Of a stretch of 64,000 nt of DNA, positions 1-11,331 are shown piece by piece. This DNA comes from Blepharisma japonicum. Its lineage: Eukaryota > Ciliophora > Heterotrichea > Heterotrichida > Blepharismidae. The notes below the pieces were generated by a model. The model ran no database searches, was not told the DNA's origin, and saw only the letters and a program-made list of their open reading frames with translations. How positions within the stretch are numbered: position 1 is the first letter of the stretch; every line of letters begins with the position of its first letter. The position numbers and the translations under genes were made by a program. Location of the stretch: contig CATKHK010000001.1 in assembly GCA_949751835.1 (NCBI GenBank), positions 868,001 to 932,000 of the forward strand, read 5' to 3'.

Positions 1-2
1 TC

Positions 3-3000
3 ACACTAAAAGGTCACCAGCAGCAGGTCAATGCGCTGGCAATAAAATCTGATAACTCGTGCTTGTTTTCGGGTGGGACTGATAAAACTATTAGAAGATG
101 GGATATGACGAATAGAAATAATAAGGTTTTAGAAGGCCATGAAGACGCTATTTCAGCACTTGTACTTGTTGATGATAATAAGCTGATATCATCAAGTATA
201 GACAAAACTATGAGGATTTGGGATGTAATTAACATGAAACTGGAAGCAAAGCTAGAGGAAGAAGAAGAAATCTACTCAATTTCATATACAAAGGTAGGAG
301 GGCTGATCGCAGCTGCCTGTCAGGACTCATCAATTAGAATCTGAAGCTTTGGAAAGCTGCAAAGGTTATCAATCTTAACAGGCCACAGAGACAAAATTAT
401 ATCACTAGCCTTTTTACCTGATGAAAGATACTTGATATCTGGAGGCTGGGATAATACAGTTAGAATATGAGACATAAGTGAATTAAGGTGTATAGACGTG
501 CTGGAAGGGCATAATGATAGAGTTTACTGTGTAGCTGCAACACATGATGCTAAATATTTTTTTTCTTCAGGCCGTGATAAGAGTATAAAAATTTGGGATG
601 GCCAAAATAGAAAATTAGTATGCAATCTTGAAGAATTAGGAGAAAGCACAACCACTATGTTTGTGTCACAAAAAAATACGTTTTTAATATGTGGAGCTGA
701 TTCTAGAGTATGAATATGAAGATTAAGCGAACAATATATTGATTTTGAGCTTTCTGCACATGCAGGGAAGGTTACATGTTTATTAACAGTCCCATCAAGC
801 CCTGAAAAACTAATTTCAGCTGGAAATGATAGATCATTGTGCCTATGAGGAATCGAAGATTTAAGCTTACTAAAACAAGGAAGAGGGCATAATGGATCTA
901 TCTGAACACTAGCTTATTGCAAAGAAATCAACGCTGTAGCTAGCGGCAGTGAAGATTGCTCAGTAAGAATCTGAAAAATGGACGAGCTTAATAGCGAAAT
1001 GGCTTTAATTGGCCACACAGATGCGATATTCTGCTTATGCTTTTACAATAAAGGAAAAAACTTAATTTCAGGCAGCAAAGATTGCAGTCTACGCACTTGG
1101 GACTTAGAAAAAGCAGCTGAGCTCAGAAAACAACTATGTGACGACATAGTAATCTGTGCAGCCCTCTCACGTGACGAAAACATCTTAGTAGTCGGATGCG
1201 GATCTAACGTTGATATCAGAAAATTTCCTTCTCTGCAGCTTAAAGTTTCATTAAAAAAGCACGATTGTACTGTAACAACCATTTTAATGGTGCAGGATAC
1301 CCATATAATTTCAGGAAGTGTTGACGGAAAAATCATTATTTGGAGTATTGAGCTTGAAATGTTCGAAACCATCCTGCAGTCCCACACAGCAGAAATCACC
1401 TGTTTAACCAAAACTGCTAATGACCGCTTTTTGATTTCTTCTTCAAAAGACGGGTTTATTCGCTTCTGGGATATCATGTGGCGCAAAGAAATAGCTTCAG
1501 TTCCTCTGGGAAGTCCTATATCAAGTGTTACCCTTTGTGCTGGATTTTTATTTGCAGGGATGAATAAAAATGTTCTGGCTATGAAAAACCCTCTGTCGAA
1601 ACAGTCAAAGATCAAGCTTTTTGGACCAGTTCCTTATTCTTTGCCACTGACAAGATACATAAAAGAATTTATTGATGATTCAGCCCATCCTCCTCAGTTT
1701 CGAGAGGATATGAATAAATGGACCATTATGCCGTGACGTATAAATATGATTCATTTATATTGTTATTATGGAAATGCAAAATATGTGAAGCAAGGCTTGT
1801 CAACTGGTTGCAGCTTTATTAAAAATAAATTGGAAGAAACGCCGCTATATATGAGTATGAAAAGAGGGAATCAGAACTGTGTAGAAGCCATTGCAAAACA
1901 TGTAGCGACTGAGCTGGAATTTTATCCTGGTGTGCTTAATATTTTAGAAGATGAGCTGCCTTTATTAAATTTAGCTGCCCCTAAGTCTTTGCCAATTTTT
2001 TACCAAAAAGTTTTTCAGCAGCCAAAGCAGGTGCTTCCACCCTTTGGGATCCCAAAAGGAAAAGTTCCTCTTTATCATTTGTCAAAAGCACCTTTAATTG
2101 AGCCTAAACATTTTATAAAGCATTCTAAGCCAGGAAGTAGTGATACTTTTGATGAGTCTCATAATGAAAAAAGAGTCGTTTTTAGAATATCAGCATTCCG
2201 TATGAATTTTGAGATGGGCTCTAACCAGGGCATGCAGTTCGTCAGAAGTTTAACAAAATGCAAAAACGCTGACGTCTTTGGGACACCTTTTGTCCAAGGA
2301 TATTTACAATATAAGTGAAATATCGTCAAGATATTTTTACAGTGCCAAGCCGTTTTATATGCAACTCTGATGCTTCTGCTAAGTCTGCACGTGATATATA
2401 AAGACAAATATCCAGGGATCATGGGAGGGATTTTAGCTATAAATACCATCTTTACAGTCTATGAGGCATTTCAAATGACAATTGGGCCTCTTTTATATCT
2501 GAAAAGCTACACAAATATTCTGGATATGCTTAAAGTCACCTTTATTTATATTTACAGCATCATATATTTTGCAGACTCTTCTTCGCCTATATTTTTAGGC
2601 ATCGTTGTCGGGCTGGTATGAACTCGAGGATTCACTTATTTTCGTGCATTTGACCCGACCCGATATCTAATCCGAATGATTCAAGAAATTATATTAGATA
2701 TCGTCCCATTTATGATAATCTTGGTATTTTCTACCCTTGGGTTTTCATTTTTATTTATAAGTCTTTCATCAGATATGACTTTTGTGGATGCGTTTTTGCA
2801 AGTCTATAGGCTTGACTATGGAGATTTCGATACAGAAAGCTACACAACTTCTCAATGGTTTTGCTTCTTAATCGCGTCTGTATTAAACCCTCTGATTATG
2901 CTGAATTTATTAATTGCTATCATGGGAGATACTTACGATAGAGTCCAGAATTCCTTTTTAGTCGCAAATATGCATGAAATTGCTGATGTTATTTTGGAAT

Positions 3001-3293
3001 ACGAGTCATTATTATTTTGGAAGCGAAATAAAACTAAAAAAATGTACTTCCAAGGCTGCACAGTCTTTGAAAAAGAATACGTCCAAGATTCGTGGCAAGG
3101 AAAAGTAAGAGAACTGAAGCTGCAGATCCAAAAGCTAGAGACACTTACAAGCCGAAATGAGGTAAAGATTGATTCTCTTAGTGATAATGTAAAAACGCAG
3201 CTTTCCAAGATGCGTGAGGATAACAAAATAAAACTCGAAAGTATAGAAGGCAAGCTTGAACTTCTGCTGGCCCGTATGAGAATAAACCGCTAA
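3..3293 (+). CDS. WD40-ankyrin-TRP-like ion channel fusion (5' partial)
   Basis: One frame runs from the window edge to TAA at 3291 once TGA is read as Trp (about ten TGA, most at the Trp of a WD repeat end such as VRIWD). Residues ~1-530 are WD40 repeats (GH...SGSxDxxxRxW). Residues ~582-660 look ankyrin-like. Residues ~770-985 hold about five or six hydrophobic helices with a pore-like loop (DAFLQVYRLDYGDF) and the sequence LIMLNLLIAIMGDTYDRV, typical of the last helix of TRP/polycystin channels. The C-terminus (~1040-1096) is a coiled coil. Likely a cation channel of plasma or ciliary membrane with a cytosolic WD40 sensor or scaffold; the ion and gating are unknown. The start lies outside the window. 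It converges on the BPI-like gene, 250 nt away. Confidence 0.88.
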
Positions 3294-3543
3294 ATAGTAG
3301 GTAATATTATTAAATTATGATTTCTATCTAAATTGCAAATAAAATATGCTTAAATCATATTTTATATTAAAATTTATTTTAATATTACCTAAACAACCTA
3401 TAATTAAATCCAAAACTAAGAAATATAGGCTAAATTGGCTCCAGTGACAAAAATAAGACAAATAGAAAATAGAAGGCAAGCCCTTCTAACTATCATAAGA
3501 ATAGACTCTAATTAGACTAAAAATGATAAGTAATATGATTAAA

Positions 3544-4998
3544 TTAATGATTCCCTAGGATCTCATCAACTATCATATCGAAATGCGGAGTTCCAGAAAT
3601 CTCCACAGCGCCTGGGTAGACGACTATTTGTTCATCAGTAAATGTTACACCTGAAGGCACAGGCAGCTTGAACCCTCCTGACAGTGTTAATTGTCCATTT
3701 ACATATGTGGCAATTGAATAAATGCACCAGTTAAGTGCCATTTGGACTCTGCTGATATTGATAATTCCAATATTACTGTTCTGGGCTACAATATTGGTGA
3801 TAGTTGTACTGCTTGAGTCAACGTTTGGAATTAAATAAAGCCCAGTCTTTTCTTCATTTAAGGTAGCAGTGAACACTGAATTTAGCTGGAATTGGAGCCT
3901 AAAGGCTGCTGGGTGGGTGGTTGAACTTTGCATCACTAAGAAGTCACAGTAGACAGGGGCTGTAATGTAAACTTCATCAGTCATAAAGATGTTTGGAGGA
4001 TTGTAAACTTGGCAAGAAGTATCAATTGGAATGTTTTGGCCATAGACTTTCGCGATATTAGGGATAATTGAAGATAGGCCAGTTGTGGTCATTTTGAATG
4101 GCAAAGAACTAGGAGCTTTAGCGCTTGGGATGTAAAGGTTGAGCTGTCCTGACTGCTGGAGGCCCCAAATGTAGGTGTCAAAAAAGTATTGGGAGTATTG
4201 GACTTTTAAGGTGTTAGTGGTTTGGAAGCTTGGAGGTGAAGATGGATAGTAAGGAGGCTCAATGCTTGGACCAAGATAGCAGGTACCGTTAAGGTCTCCT
4301 TCAATATAAGAGGAAGCGACTCCGAAATTGAGGAAGTGGTAGTCTGCAGTCATGCTGGCGCCATTCAAGGCATCAACATAAGCAATCTTGCTTAGGATTG
4401 TTTTTATTGCTGGGCTTAAGTATTGCCCCATAGTGCTGAAGAAGCTTGAAGCAATGTTTGTTTTGAAAGGCCAGATATCCCCGACGAGCTGCATCATTTT
4501 GTAAATTGGGTTTCTTGCATGAACTTTCAGTTTAATAGCACTTAAGGTTCCAGTGATAGTTTGAACTGCTGCTGAAAGAGTCCCATCAGAATTTACAGTG
4601 ACTGCCAGTGGGATCGTGAAATTTCCATTTGTCAAAGAAATTTCGACAGTTCCTTTGCTTGAAGCCAAAAGCCAGAAGGTCAAGTTGCCATTCATGACAA
4701 AGCTGAGGTTGGTTATGGCTAAATTAATTGTATTTGTTTTTGGGTTTAGCACAATCTGAGTGTTGCTTGGCTTAAGATTGAAGCTTGAGAAATGGAGATT
4801 AGTGACGTTGTATGTAAACACAGAAGTGGTGACAAGATGCTGCTTGACACTGTAACTTGCGCACTTCTTAATATAGCTTTGGATGTAATCGTTTTTGAAG
4901 TCTTCGATTGCTGCTTGATCAAGAGTGAAACGAACACCTGGATTCACAGCACCGTAAATAAGTGGGACCAGAAGGAAAATACTCAACAAGGCTACCAT
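3544..4998 (-). CDS. BPI/LBP/CETP-family lipid-binding protein
   Basis: A 484-residue protein with a signal peptide (MVALLSIFLLVPLIYG) and then an alternating beta pattern typical of the tubular lipid-binding BPI/LBP/PLTP fold. Features include an amphipathic N-terminal helix with paired Cys, many N-glycosylation sequons (NVT, NLT, NFT), a proline-rich linker near residue 250 (PPYYPSSPPSF) between two similar halves, and a C-terminal strand pair (VVYPGAVEISGTPHFD). The length matches the family (~450-490). It should be secreted or lumenal and bind lipids, possibly bacterial ones in a bacterivore; that role is inference. The ATG at 4998 is followed directly by the signal peptide. No TGA codon is used. 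Confidence 0.75.
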   Translation of the reverse strand: MVALLSIFLLVPLIYGAVNPGVRFTLDQAAIEDFKNDYIQSYIKKCASYSVKQHLVTTSVFTYNVTNLHFSSFNLKPSNTQIVLNPKTNTINLAITNLSFVMNGNLTFWLLASSKGTVEISLTNGNFTIPLAVTVNSDGTLSAAVQTITGTLSAIKLKVHARNPIYKMMQLVGDIWPFKTNIASSFFSTMGQYLSPAIKTILSKIAYVDALNGASMTADYHFLNFGVASSYIEGDLNGTCYLGPSIEPPYYPSSPPSFQTTNTLKVQYSQYFFDTYIWGLQQSGQLNLYIPSAKAPSSLPFKMTTTGLSSIIPNIAKVYGQNIPIDTSCQVYNPPNIFMTDEVYITAPVYCDFLVMQSSTTHPAAFRLQFQLNSVFTATLNEEKTGLYLIPNVDSSSTTITNIVAQNSNIGIINISRVQMALNWCIYSIATYVNGQLTLSGGFKLPVPSGVTFTDEQIVVYPGAVEISGTPHFDMIVDEILGNH

Positions 4999-5913
4999 AT
5001 TTTATATTAGCTGACATAAGGTTGAGATATTTAGGAAAATTTAAAAGGATTTTATTCATTTCTGACGTGAGTGTTTATTTAAGGAAAATAAAAAGAGCAA
5101 GTAGTGTTAATATTTTATTCAACAAATGTAATTTTAAGTTATTGGAGAGCTAAAATGGCGATCGTTTAAAAAAGTAATACAGAAATTGATTCTAGTGATT
5201 TACATATTAAATGTAGAAAGCGTAGAAATCTTTGATTAAAAAGTAAATTTAATTGATAGGAAGAAGAGATAGGAGAGATTGATGAAGGCGCGAATTCAAA
5301 GGCAAAAAGGGTAGGTAGGATTTTTAGTTAGGATTTTTCTGGCTAGAATGAAAATTATAAAAATCAGAGTAGTGCAAATTTAAATAATAAATTAATATTT
5401 TAGATCAAAATGGGCAGATTCCAGTAGACGCTTATTTGAACTGCTAACAAAAAATCATTTAGGATGTTTTAGCTATAATGAAAATGGCTTTGATGACAAT
5501 ATTGAAAATCCCAAGAATAGAGTATTACTTTCAAATTTAAAAATAATAGCAAGAATCAATCATTTTTAACTATTTTACAATTTTAAAACTGAAATAGAAA
5601 GCTAAAAGACAAATATTATCTATCTGCTGAAATTGTGAATTTATTAGTCACTTTGGATGCAAAATCCAAACCTCATAAAACGCTTATCATAATCCCTTAC
5701 AGTTTTATAGTTTTCTTGCTTTTTCCATATAATTCCTTTTTCTTCCACATCAAATTCCATTCAATGTCCTATTTTATTTCTCGATTTTTCTGTCCCTCCA
5801 CAACTATAAATTTTTTAGCTTCTTTTCTCTTCTCATTCTTCCTCCACCTTTTCTTACCTCTCCTGCTTCAAACATGCTTTTCTTTTCATTCTCTATTTCT
5901 TCAACATATATAA
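4999..5913. other. intergenic region, AT-rich
   Basis: About 0.9 kb between the divergent starts of the BPI-like gene (minus) and the Cys-rich surface gene (plus). The last ~250 nt are strikingly pyrimidine-rich on the plus strand up to the ATG at 5914; the open frame at 5635-5913 there has a GTG start and low-complexity Phe/Leu content, and I regard it as non-coding. One coding-like fragment (5396-5569) is listed separately. No tRNA or hairpin was recognised. Confidence 0.5.
5396..5569 (+). pseudogene. possible coding remnant, unknown family
   Basis: From a TAA at 5393 this frame stays open for 57 codons to TAA at 5567-5569. The amino-acid mix is protein-like (SSRRLFELLTKNHLGCFSYN ... NRVLLSNLKIIARINHF) rather than AT-noise. 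There is no ATG near the start and no convincing short intron leading in. It may be the tail of a decayed gene. Family unknown. Confidence 0.22.
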
Positions 5914-7992
5914 ATGTGGAGAGTAATTCTCTTTCTAAGCATTGGGGTGTTTTCTTTATGCCCAACTTATAATTGTCACTCCTCAGGCTTTGACTTAGGA
6001 AATACGTGCGCATTTGTAACCCCGTCCAAAAATGTGCAGATGCAGATCTGTGACGAAAACAACCTCGCACCCATGTGTATGGTGAATCCACAAATTTTCA
6101 ATAACTTCACATGTGGCCAAGTTCCTCCAAACACCGCACCTTTGGCTTATCCTGGAGAATTTTGCCGTGACGATGATCAATGCTTATCTGGGCAATGCTA
6201 CCAAAACGTGTGTCAAGGCCAAGCTCTAGGTTACAGCTGTATTACAAATGCTGATTGCAATGTAGGCCTCCATTGTGCTATGGCTGGACTGTGTACAAAG
6301 CAGGATCCTTATAATCAAAAATGCAACTCAGACTACGACTGCCAGAATGGCTATGGTTGCAACAGGACTATGTTTGCCGCAGGTACATGCTTACCTTATT
6401 ATGGAGTCCAAAATGGAGACGCTGTAGGGATCTGTGTCGATGTTTTAGGGGAAGGAAACTCTAATCTTTGTGAGTCTGGGTCATGTATGCCTATTTATCC
6501 AGGGACCAATGCAGAAGGAATTTGCCAGCCAAACTTTAGAAGCGCAGGGACTTATCCTATGACTTGTCAGGTTGATGCTGACTGCATAGGAACCAATGGA
6601 GTAAATAAATTAACAGGAGCTTGCCAATGTGGAATGGATAAGGACGGATTAGCTTATTGCAGTGCCTGGAGCGGTGATTTGCCAGCTTATACAGTTAGGA
6701 GCATATTGAAACAACATGTAAACTCAACTGCAATTAACAATTGTCAAACTATGAGAAGATTCAGCCAATCTTGTTTAGCCCAAACATTGGAGCCGCCACA
6801 AATTTTCAATTACACTCAAAACAATTTATTAGCTCAAGAAACTGCCCGTTACCAAGGCAACGATGACTGCACTCAAGCCATTTTTAACTCAAGATACTGG
6901 GGTGTAAATACCAACTCTTTTTCATGCAAAGCTTACAGCTGTGGTACTGGCGCTCAATGGACAAATGAAGCTTGCATTGCTTATCAAGAAGCTACCAACC
7001 ATTTCGCCTTAAAAGACTGCCCAACAGGCCAATACTGCAACGTCGCCCAATCACAAGCTAACAAATGGACCAACGCGACTTGCACAACCCCTCCTACCTC
7101 TGCTCCATTATACCCAGGCGACGCTTGTAAAGTTAACACTGACTGTATTTCAGGCGTTTGTAGCACCAAAGGCCTTTGTGTTGGTATCGGATGGGACAAC
7201 ACTACAATCTGCTCAGACGATTCTCAATGCAACCCAGGACTTTACTGTGTCGAAAATGCTAATAGTGTTTTACAATTTACCTGCCAGCCACTTATTAAAA
7301 TAGGTCAATCTGGCTGTGCTTCAGAATTTGACTGTGTGCCTAACGCAAACTGCAATTTTACTATGAATAATTTCCCAGGAACCTGTGTAGCTTACTTTTC
7401 AGCACCTATTGGTACTCCAGTCCCATGTGCAGTCTCAGGATATTCGAGTTTCTGCCAGAGTGGGGCTTGTTATAATGCTGGATTCAGCGATTTAGGAGTT
7501 TGTGCCCCAGCCCCAGTTTCTCAAATATTGCCTAACACTTGTGTTACAAGTAACAGCTGTATCGCCATGAATTCTTTAGGTCAATCTTTCCAAGGAACTT
7601 GCACATGTGGATACAACCCAACTGGGACCAGCTATTGTTCAGCTCATATTGGAGATGCCCCAGGAAAAGCTTATTTGACTGTTGCAAAGGTGTTATATGC
7701 TTCACAAGGGATGAATAACTGCCAGACTAGCAGGAGGCATTATTCAGACTGTTTAGATAGAGTAGCTGCTACCTTGGGACAGAATACCAATGTGTATTAT
7801 TCAGCAATTTTGAATTTCACTAATTACCCATTATATATCAACAACGACAACTGTGTGAAATCCATAATTACCTATGATTTCTGGACTCATCTTCCACCTA
7901 CACCAGGCCCTCCTCCTCCTCCACCTCACAACAACACGTCATCATCTGGAATTTTAATCTTGGGACTTGGCTTATTCTTCGCATTCCAATAA
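5914..7992 (+). CDS. cysteine-rich secreted protein with GPI-anchor-type tail
   Basis: A 692-residue protein. The N-terminus is a signal peptide (VILFLSIGVFSLC). The body carries dozens of Cys in repeated short modules of the form C..D.QC.SG.C...C (Dickkopf/EB-like knots), arranged as two related halves: the CQC/CTCG...YCSAWSGD/YCSAHIGD block recurs at ~residues 235-250 and ~570-590, each followed by a NNCQT-RR-SC/DC helix. The end is a proline-rich stretch (PPTPGPPPPPP), NNTSSSG and a short hydrophobic tail (GILILGLGLFFAF), as expected of a GPI signal. It is probably a surface-coat protein. All Trp codons are TGG. Only 23 nt separate it from the next gene on the same strand. Confidence 0.72.
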   Translation: MWRVILFLSIGVFSLCPTYNCHSSGFDLGNTCAFVTPSKNVQMQICDENNLAPMCMVNPQIFNNFTCGQVPPNTAPLAYPGEFCRDDDQCLSGQCYQNVCQGQALGYSCITNADCNVGLHCAMAGLCTKQDPYNQKCNSDYDCQNGYGCNRTMFAAGTCLPYYGVQNGDAVGICVDVLGEGNSNLCESGSCMPIYPGTNAEGICQPNFRSAGTYPMTCQVDADCIGTNGVNKLTGACQCGMDKDGLAYCSAWSGDLPAYTVRSILKQHVNSTAINNCQTMRRFSQSCLAQTLEPPQIFNYTQNNLLAQETARYQGNDDCTQAIFNSRYWGVNTNSFSCKAYSCGTGAQWTNEACIAYQEATNHFALKDCPTGQYCNVAQSQANKWTNATCTTPPTSAPLYPGDACKVNTDCISGVCSTKGLCVGIGWDNTTICSDDSQCNPGLYCVENANSVLQFTCQPLIKIGQSGCASEFDCVPNANCNFTMNNFPGTCVAYFSAPIGTPVPCAVSGYSSFCQSGACYNAGFSDLGVCAPAPVSQILPNTCVTSNSCIAMNSLGQSFQGTCTCGYNPTGTSYCSAHIGDAPGKAYLTVAKVLYASQGMNNCQTSRRHYSDCLDRVAATLGQNTNVYYSAILNFTNYPLYINNDNCVKSIITYDFWTHLPPTPGPPPPPPHNNTSSSGILILGLGLFFAFQ

Positions 7993-8015
7993 GACTAATA
8001 GATCTTTTAGAATAA

Positions 8016-10103
8016 ATGATTAAAGTAATAGCGTATGGTCTTTTACTGGTCTGTTTACTTGTCTATTGTGCGTACCAAGCTATCATAAATCGTGGCAAGA
8101 TCTCGGGCTTCATTGAATATGTCACTCCTCCGAAATACTCTCCGAATAACCCAAAAGTAAGCACTGTATCGAAAAAGTATATTACCCCGAGAATTAATAA
8201 TGCAACAGAAATAATTGATTTTAATAGAGATTTTCCGATCCCACCTTTACCTTTTCAGCTAGATGATACAGATTTGCTTAAAGCTGAAGAGCTGACGTGT
8301 GAGCCGGAATCTTTTGGGTATTCTAGAGAAAAAGGGGAGCTAGTTTTCCCAGAGTATATTTACCCTAAATGCTCACAAGTGAACAGCCAAAACGACACAC
8401 GCTTAAAAATAAGTGACGGGAATCTTTATATGGACTGCCCTGGAAAATTCAAAGGGAGATATGTGACTGGGCCAGTCAATAGTCAAAAATTGGCAACCCA
8501 AGATGAGCTTTATGACCTCTGAGAAGTCCATGACTACAAAAAACCTGAAAAGCTAGCTGAAAACACAGAGTTCGCTATCGGTTCATGTGAAGAAAACCCT
8601 ACAAAAACTTATAAAGAAGCTTACATGACCCCAAGCTTCAATGAAAATGCCTATAAAGCAGCACAAAAAAAAGTCACTGGTAAGCCGAAAATCATATTTT
8701 TGCTGACCTTGGATTCAGTATCAAGAAGACACTTTTTCAGAAAGTTGCCAAAAACAATAGAATATCTAAACGGACTTAATAGAAATGATGAATATTTTGT
8801 GTTTGATTTTAAGCTGCATAATATTTTAGGTGCTACGTCTGTAGGAAATCAGGTGCCTATTTTTGGAGATAAAGAAAAGTTTACTGAAGATTATGGAGGC
8901 AGTAAAAATATCGATTATATAGGAGAAACTGCTTTATGAAATATATTAAGAGATCATGGATATATCAGCTTAATTGGCTTAGAGAATTGTGACAATTATT
9001 TTCCTAAATCATTAGGAAGAATTCCAAATGCTGATTATGTGATAAATCCTTTTTATTGTGCTGTTTATAAATATACAGATTATAAACTTGATATAGAATT
9101 TGCATTGAAGCAAAGATGTCTAGGCGCTTATATGACTCACTACTATGCTTTAAATTATACCTATAACTTGGCAGGACTTAATCAAGGAGTAAATCAGTTT
9201 CTTTATCTGCATTTAAACGCTGCCCACGAAGCTACAGGGCTGCATGCAGCTACACTTGATGAAGATTTGCCTGAATATATAGAAAAATTTTTAACTTCAT
9301 ATGGGAAAACCCACGATATTTCTATCTTTTTAGGTGCCGACCATGGAATGCGCTATGGAGACTGGTTTAAAGAGCTTTCTGCCTACCAAGAACACAAGCT
9401 TCCAAGCTTATTTTTAATCACAAATAAAGAATTTTTATCAAAATTCCCAAATGCCTATGAAGCTTTATCAATGAATACATTAAGACTGACATCAAAACGT
9501 GATATCAGAAAAACCCTGCTGTATATGGCAGGAATTGAAGAAAACACTAAATTTGGGGTCAATTTAATGAAAGAAGTTTCTCCTAAAGCCAGAACCTGCA
9601 AAGACGCAGGCATTAAACCATTAGAATGCTCCTGTTCTCAAATGCTCCCAGTTGAAAATCCTGACCCTGACTTTCAACATTTTCTAGCAAGACTTCAAAA
9701 CCTTGTAGAAGTGACCATAAATGCTCAGTCCTATGCAAGCCCTATACACAGTAAAGGTTCTATCTGTCAAAAAGTCTATATAAAAGAAATAGAAAAAGCA
9801 TATTCTCTGCAAACTTCTAATGTCGAAGAATTTATTCGTCTTGAAATGTCTGTGGTTGGACATCCAAAAGTAAGGTTTCAAGCTACTATTTTTGTGAGTT
9901 CTTATTATTCTGATTTATTGACGTATTCTTCTATGAGATATAACTCAAATGCAGAGGTTTTTAGGTCTTCAAGAGTTAGAAGCAAAATTATTAATATTTC
10001 GAGGCTTGATAAATATGCAGGAAAATGCGAGCTAATTGCAATTAATGCAGGACTAAGAGCGGATACTTGTTTATGTACTGATGAAGTGTTAGAAAATAGT
10101 TAA
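8016..10103 (+). CDS. DUF229 / alkaline-phosphatase-superfamily type II membrane protein
   Basis: Three fragments join through TGA (8520, 8937) into 695 residues. The N-terminus has one signal anchor (VIAYGLLLVCLLVYCAYQAI), predicting a lumenal or extracellular domain. Family marks are LTLDSVSRRHFFRKLPKT (metal-binding Asp and nucleophile-site Ser region of DUF229) and FLGADHGMRYGDW (second metal site). DUF229 members have the sulfatase/alkaline-phosphatase fold; the substrate is not known. A C-terminal Cys cluster (ECSCSQ, TCLCTDE) is present. The stop TAA at 10101-10103 directly abuts the CDC14 stop on the other strand, with no spacer. Confidence 0.8.
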
Positions 10104-11331
10104 TTAATATCGATATCTATAATTATACTGTGTTGGATAATCATAAGTGGGAGATGATAATTCAGACCTGGAATTATAAGAATATTCATCCTCATATCGC
10201 TGCGAACTTGTAGGAGACGTTTGTGGAGAGCTAAATAATTTTTTAGCTGTGATCAGCCTATGAGCTTGGCCATGGTCTCCATAAATTGCTTTGAATTTGT
10301 CAGTGCTTGAATAGTCGAAGTCAAAAGTGAATTTCCTTTTGTAATCTTCATGATTTTTGTTTATTCTTAAATCATAATCAACTAAAAATTGTTGCTGAGG
10401 CCCTAATACACTCCCAGGTCTGCAAATTCTGCACCATCCTATGAAATCTTCAGCAGGGAAACTATAATTTTTTATAGCATAGCAGCCTACTAACGTCCCA
10501 GTTCTTCCTAAGCCTGCTTTGCAATGTACAGCGACTGCGCCAACTTCATAGTCCACAATTTGGTTAAAATTTTCCACAATTTCATCACTGGGACAGCTTC
10601 CATCTAAAAAAAATAAATCATAATGGTTAATCCCATACCTAATAAACCTCCCTTCATCATATGTCTTCTCATTAAGTCTTATTACTGCTGAAATTCCTAT
10701 TCTCTTAAATAAGTTCACATAATCCTCTGGAGACCAATTTCCTGTCTCATAATTATTCGAAGGGCAACTAAATGCCAATAATTTTCCTGGAATAATTCAA
10801 TTTAGATCTCCGTTTTCTATTTTTTCATGATATTCCACAAATTCTCTGTCAAAATTGTAATAATCAAACCAATTTAATTGAATGGCTTTTTCAAGACCCC
10901 GCAGGCAGTGCAAAATTGTGCAGTCATAATAGCAGGGACCGAATAAAGCGTCACGAAATGGGACAAAAGGAGACTGTAAAGCAAAGCGGCGCCAAGCTTC
11001 ATTAGCAGATTTTTTTAAAACGATTACTTGGAAAGCAGAGATCAAAAATGCAGCATTTGCTCTTTTAGCTTGATTTGTAGAACAGTAGTGAAAAATTTGG
11101 AGATTTTGATAACGAGAGTCACAGAGAAGCTTCTCCAAGTTTGAGCAGTATCGATGAATCATAGAAAGATTTAATGGGCCAAAATCTTGGCAAAATGCGA
11201 TATATTGAAGTTCCTGAGTTGTAAATTACGTCGTCAATGCTGAAACAGCAGGTATAATCGTCAGTAGGTGGGGGTGCATAGTCACAAATTCAAAAAAGAC
11301 GGTTTGGGATTATCTCCACTATTGAGCTCAT
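10104..11331 (-). CDS. CDC14: CDC14 dual-specificity protein phosphatase
   Basis: Exon 1 (11331-11230, 34 codons) and exon 2 (11213-10104) are joined by removing a 16-nt intron, giving 403 residues. The splice makes FSIDDELQYIAFCQDFGPLN, the conserved CDC14 N-terminal region. A TGA at 10799-10797 is the Trp of WIIPGKLLAFSCP, another CDC14 hallmark. The catalytic loop is HCKAGLGRTG (nucleophile Cys ~265, Arg ~271), followed by RICRPGSVLGPQQQFL. A Ser/Tyr-rich tail of ~60 residues follows. CDC14 reverses CDK phosphorylation at mitotic exit and acts at centrosomes and basal bodies in various eukaryotes. The ATG at 11331 is the first in frame before the conserved block. Confidence 0.92.
11214..11229 (-). 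other. 16-nt intron in CDC14
   Basis: On the minus strand the sequence is gtaatttacaactcag. Its removal is phase 0 and restores the conserved CDC14 frame; unspliced reading leaves the family alignment. It ends in CAG rather than the TAG of the other introns here. Confidence 0.85.

Noticed and set aside
1043-1615. 190-codon minus-strand frame inside the channel gene
   Set aside because: Lies wholly opposite well-supported WD40 coding sequence; shadow frame.
5635-5913. 92-codon open frame before the Cys-rich surface gene
   Set aside because: GTG start, Phe/Leu low-complexity from a pyrimidine-rich upstream region, runs straight into the true ATG; looks like promoter DNA.
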